DNA of 12,052 nucleotides, taken from contig CAYFMH010000053.1 of NCBI GenBank assembly GCA_964344165.1, positions 1-12,052 of the forward strand, written 5' to 3'. The stretch is from CAYFMH01 sp964344165. Lineage in GTDB: Bacteria > Patescibacteriota > Gracilibacteria > UBA4473. Shown here piece by piece: positions 12,049 to 12,052 of the stretch (within the stretch, counting starts at the first letter, position 1; every line of letters starts with the position of its first letter). Both the position numbers and the translations under genes were made by a program. Under the pieces are notes generated by a model. The model was not told the DNA's origin, did not search any database, and was given only the letters and a program-made list of their open reading frames with translations.

Positions 12049-12052
12049 AATG

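Noticed and set aside
1..12052. CRISPR arrays, tRNA genes, transposases or prophage genes.
   Set aside because: No regularly spaced repeats, tRNA cloverleaf with a CCA or TTCRA arm, transposase or integrase motif, or phage structural gene was seen on either strand.

Overview
The window looks like a piece of a small, AT-leaning genome of the Patescibacteria/CPR type. A Peregrinibacteria- or Gracilibacteria-like lineage is my best guess, but it is an inference from style and not from a marker tree. The grounds are a short YidC, atypical L34 and L31 proteins, many small helical proteins of unknown function, A/T-only spacers, and almost no Shine-Dalgarno (SD) sequences before genes. All 16 genes I accept stop with TAA (12) or TAG (4). 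None stops with TGA, and none contains an in-frame TGA.

Layout. 1-625: AT-rich start, then a GC-richer 300-bp stretch with inverted repeats, a frameshifted coding remnant and an isolated perfect SD. 626-2501 (minus): the conserved rpmH-rnpA-yidC cluster (L34, RNase P protein, membrane insertase) with a good promoter at 2530-2558; dnaA and an origin are not beside it. 2631-3508 (minus): two coupled genes of unknown function. 3591-5840 (plus): rpmE (L31), reached by a structured leader, followed by a polytopic membrane protein, rpmF (L32) and an acidic protein of unknown function. 6021-7151 (plus): malic enzyme. 7148-8732 (minus): two unknown genes, one a predicted lipoprotein, separated by a 75-bp relic of a second, diverged malic-enzyme 3' end. 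8793-9947 (minus): a thymidylate-synthase-family enzyme and a small unknown gene. 10012-10395 (plus): a compact transcription unit with promoter, palindromic operator, SD, ambiguous small reading frames and a strong terminator. 10491-11641 (minus): a PiT-type phosphate permease with a real SD, a long leader and a promoter. 11720-11983 (minus): a last small unknown gene.

How it fits together. Most recognised genes serve translation (L31, L32, L34, RnpA) or membrane protein insertion (YidC). Malic enzyme links malate to pyruvate. The ThyA-family enzyme would make dTMP or a modified dCMP, and PiT would import phosphate. No multi-gene defence system, prophage or CRISPR array is visible.

The most interesting signals are (1) Asp in place of the pyrimidine-discriminating Asn in the ThyA homologue, (2) the relic malic-enzyme 3' end, which brackets an inserted gene and reproduces the same TTAA stop-stop junction, (3) the small operator-controlled unit at 10012-10395, and (4) a possible autoregulatory leader on rpmE. 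No searches or folding programs were run; all counts are by hand.
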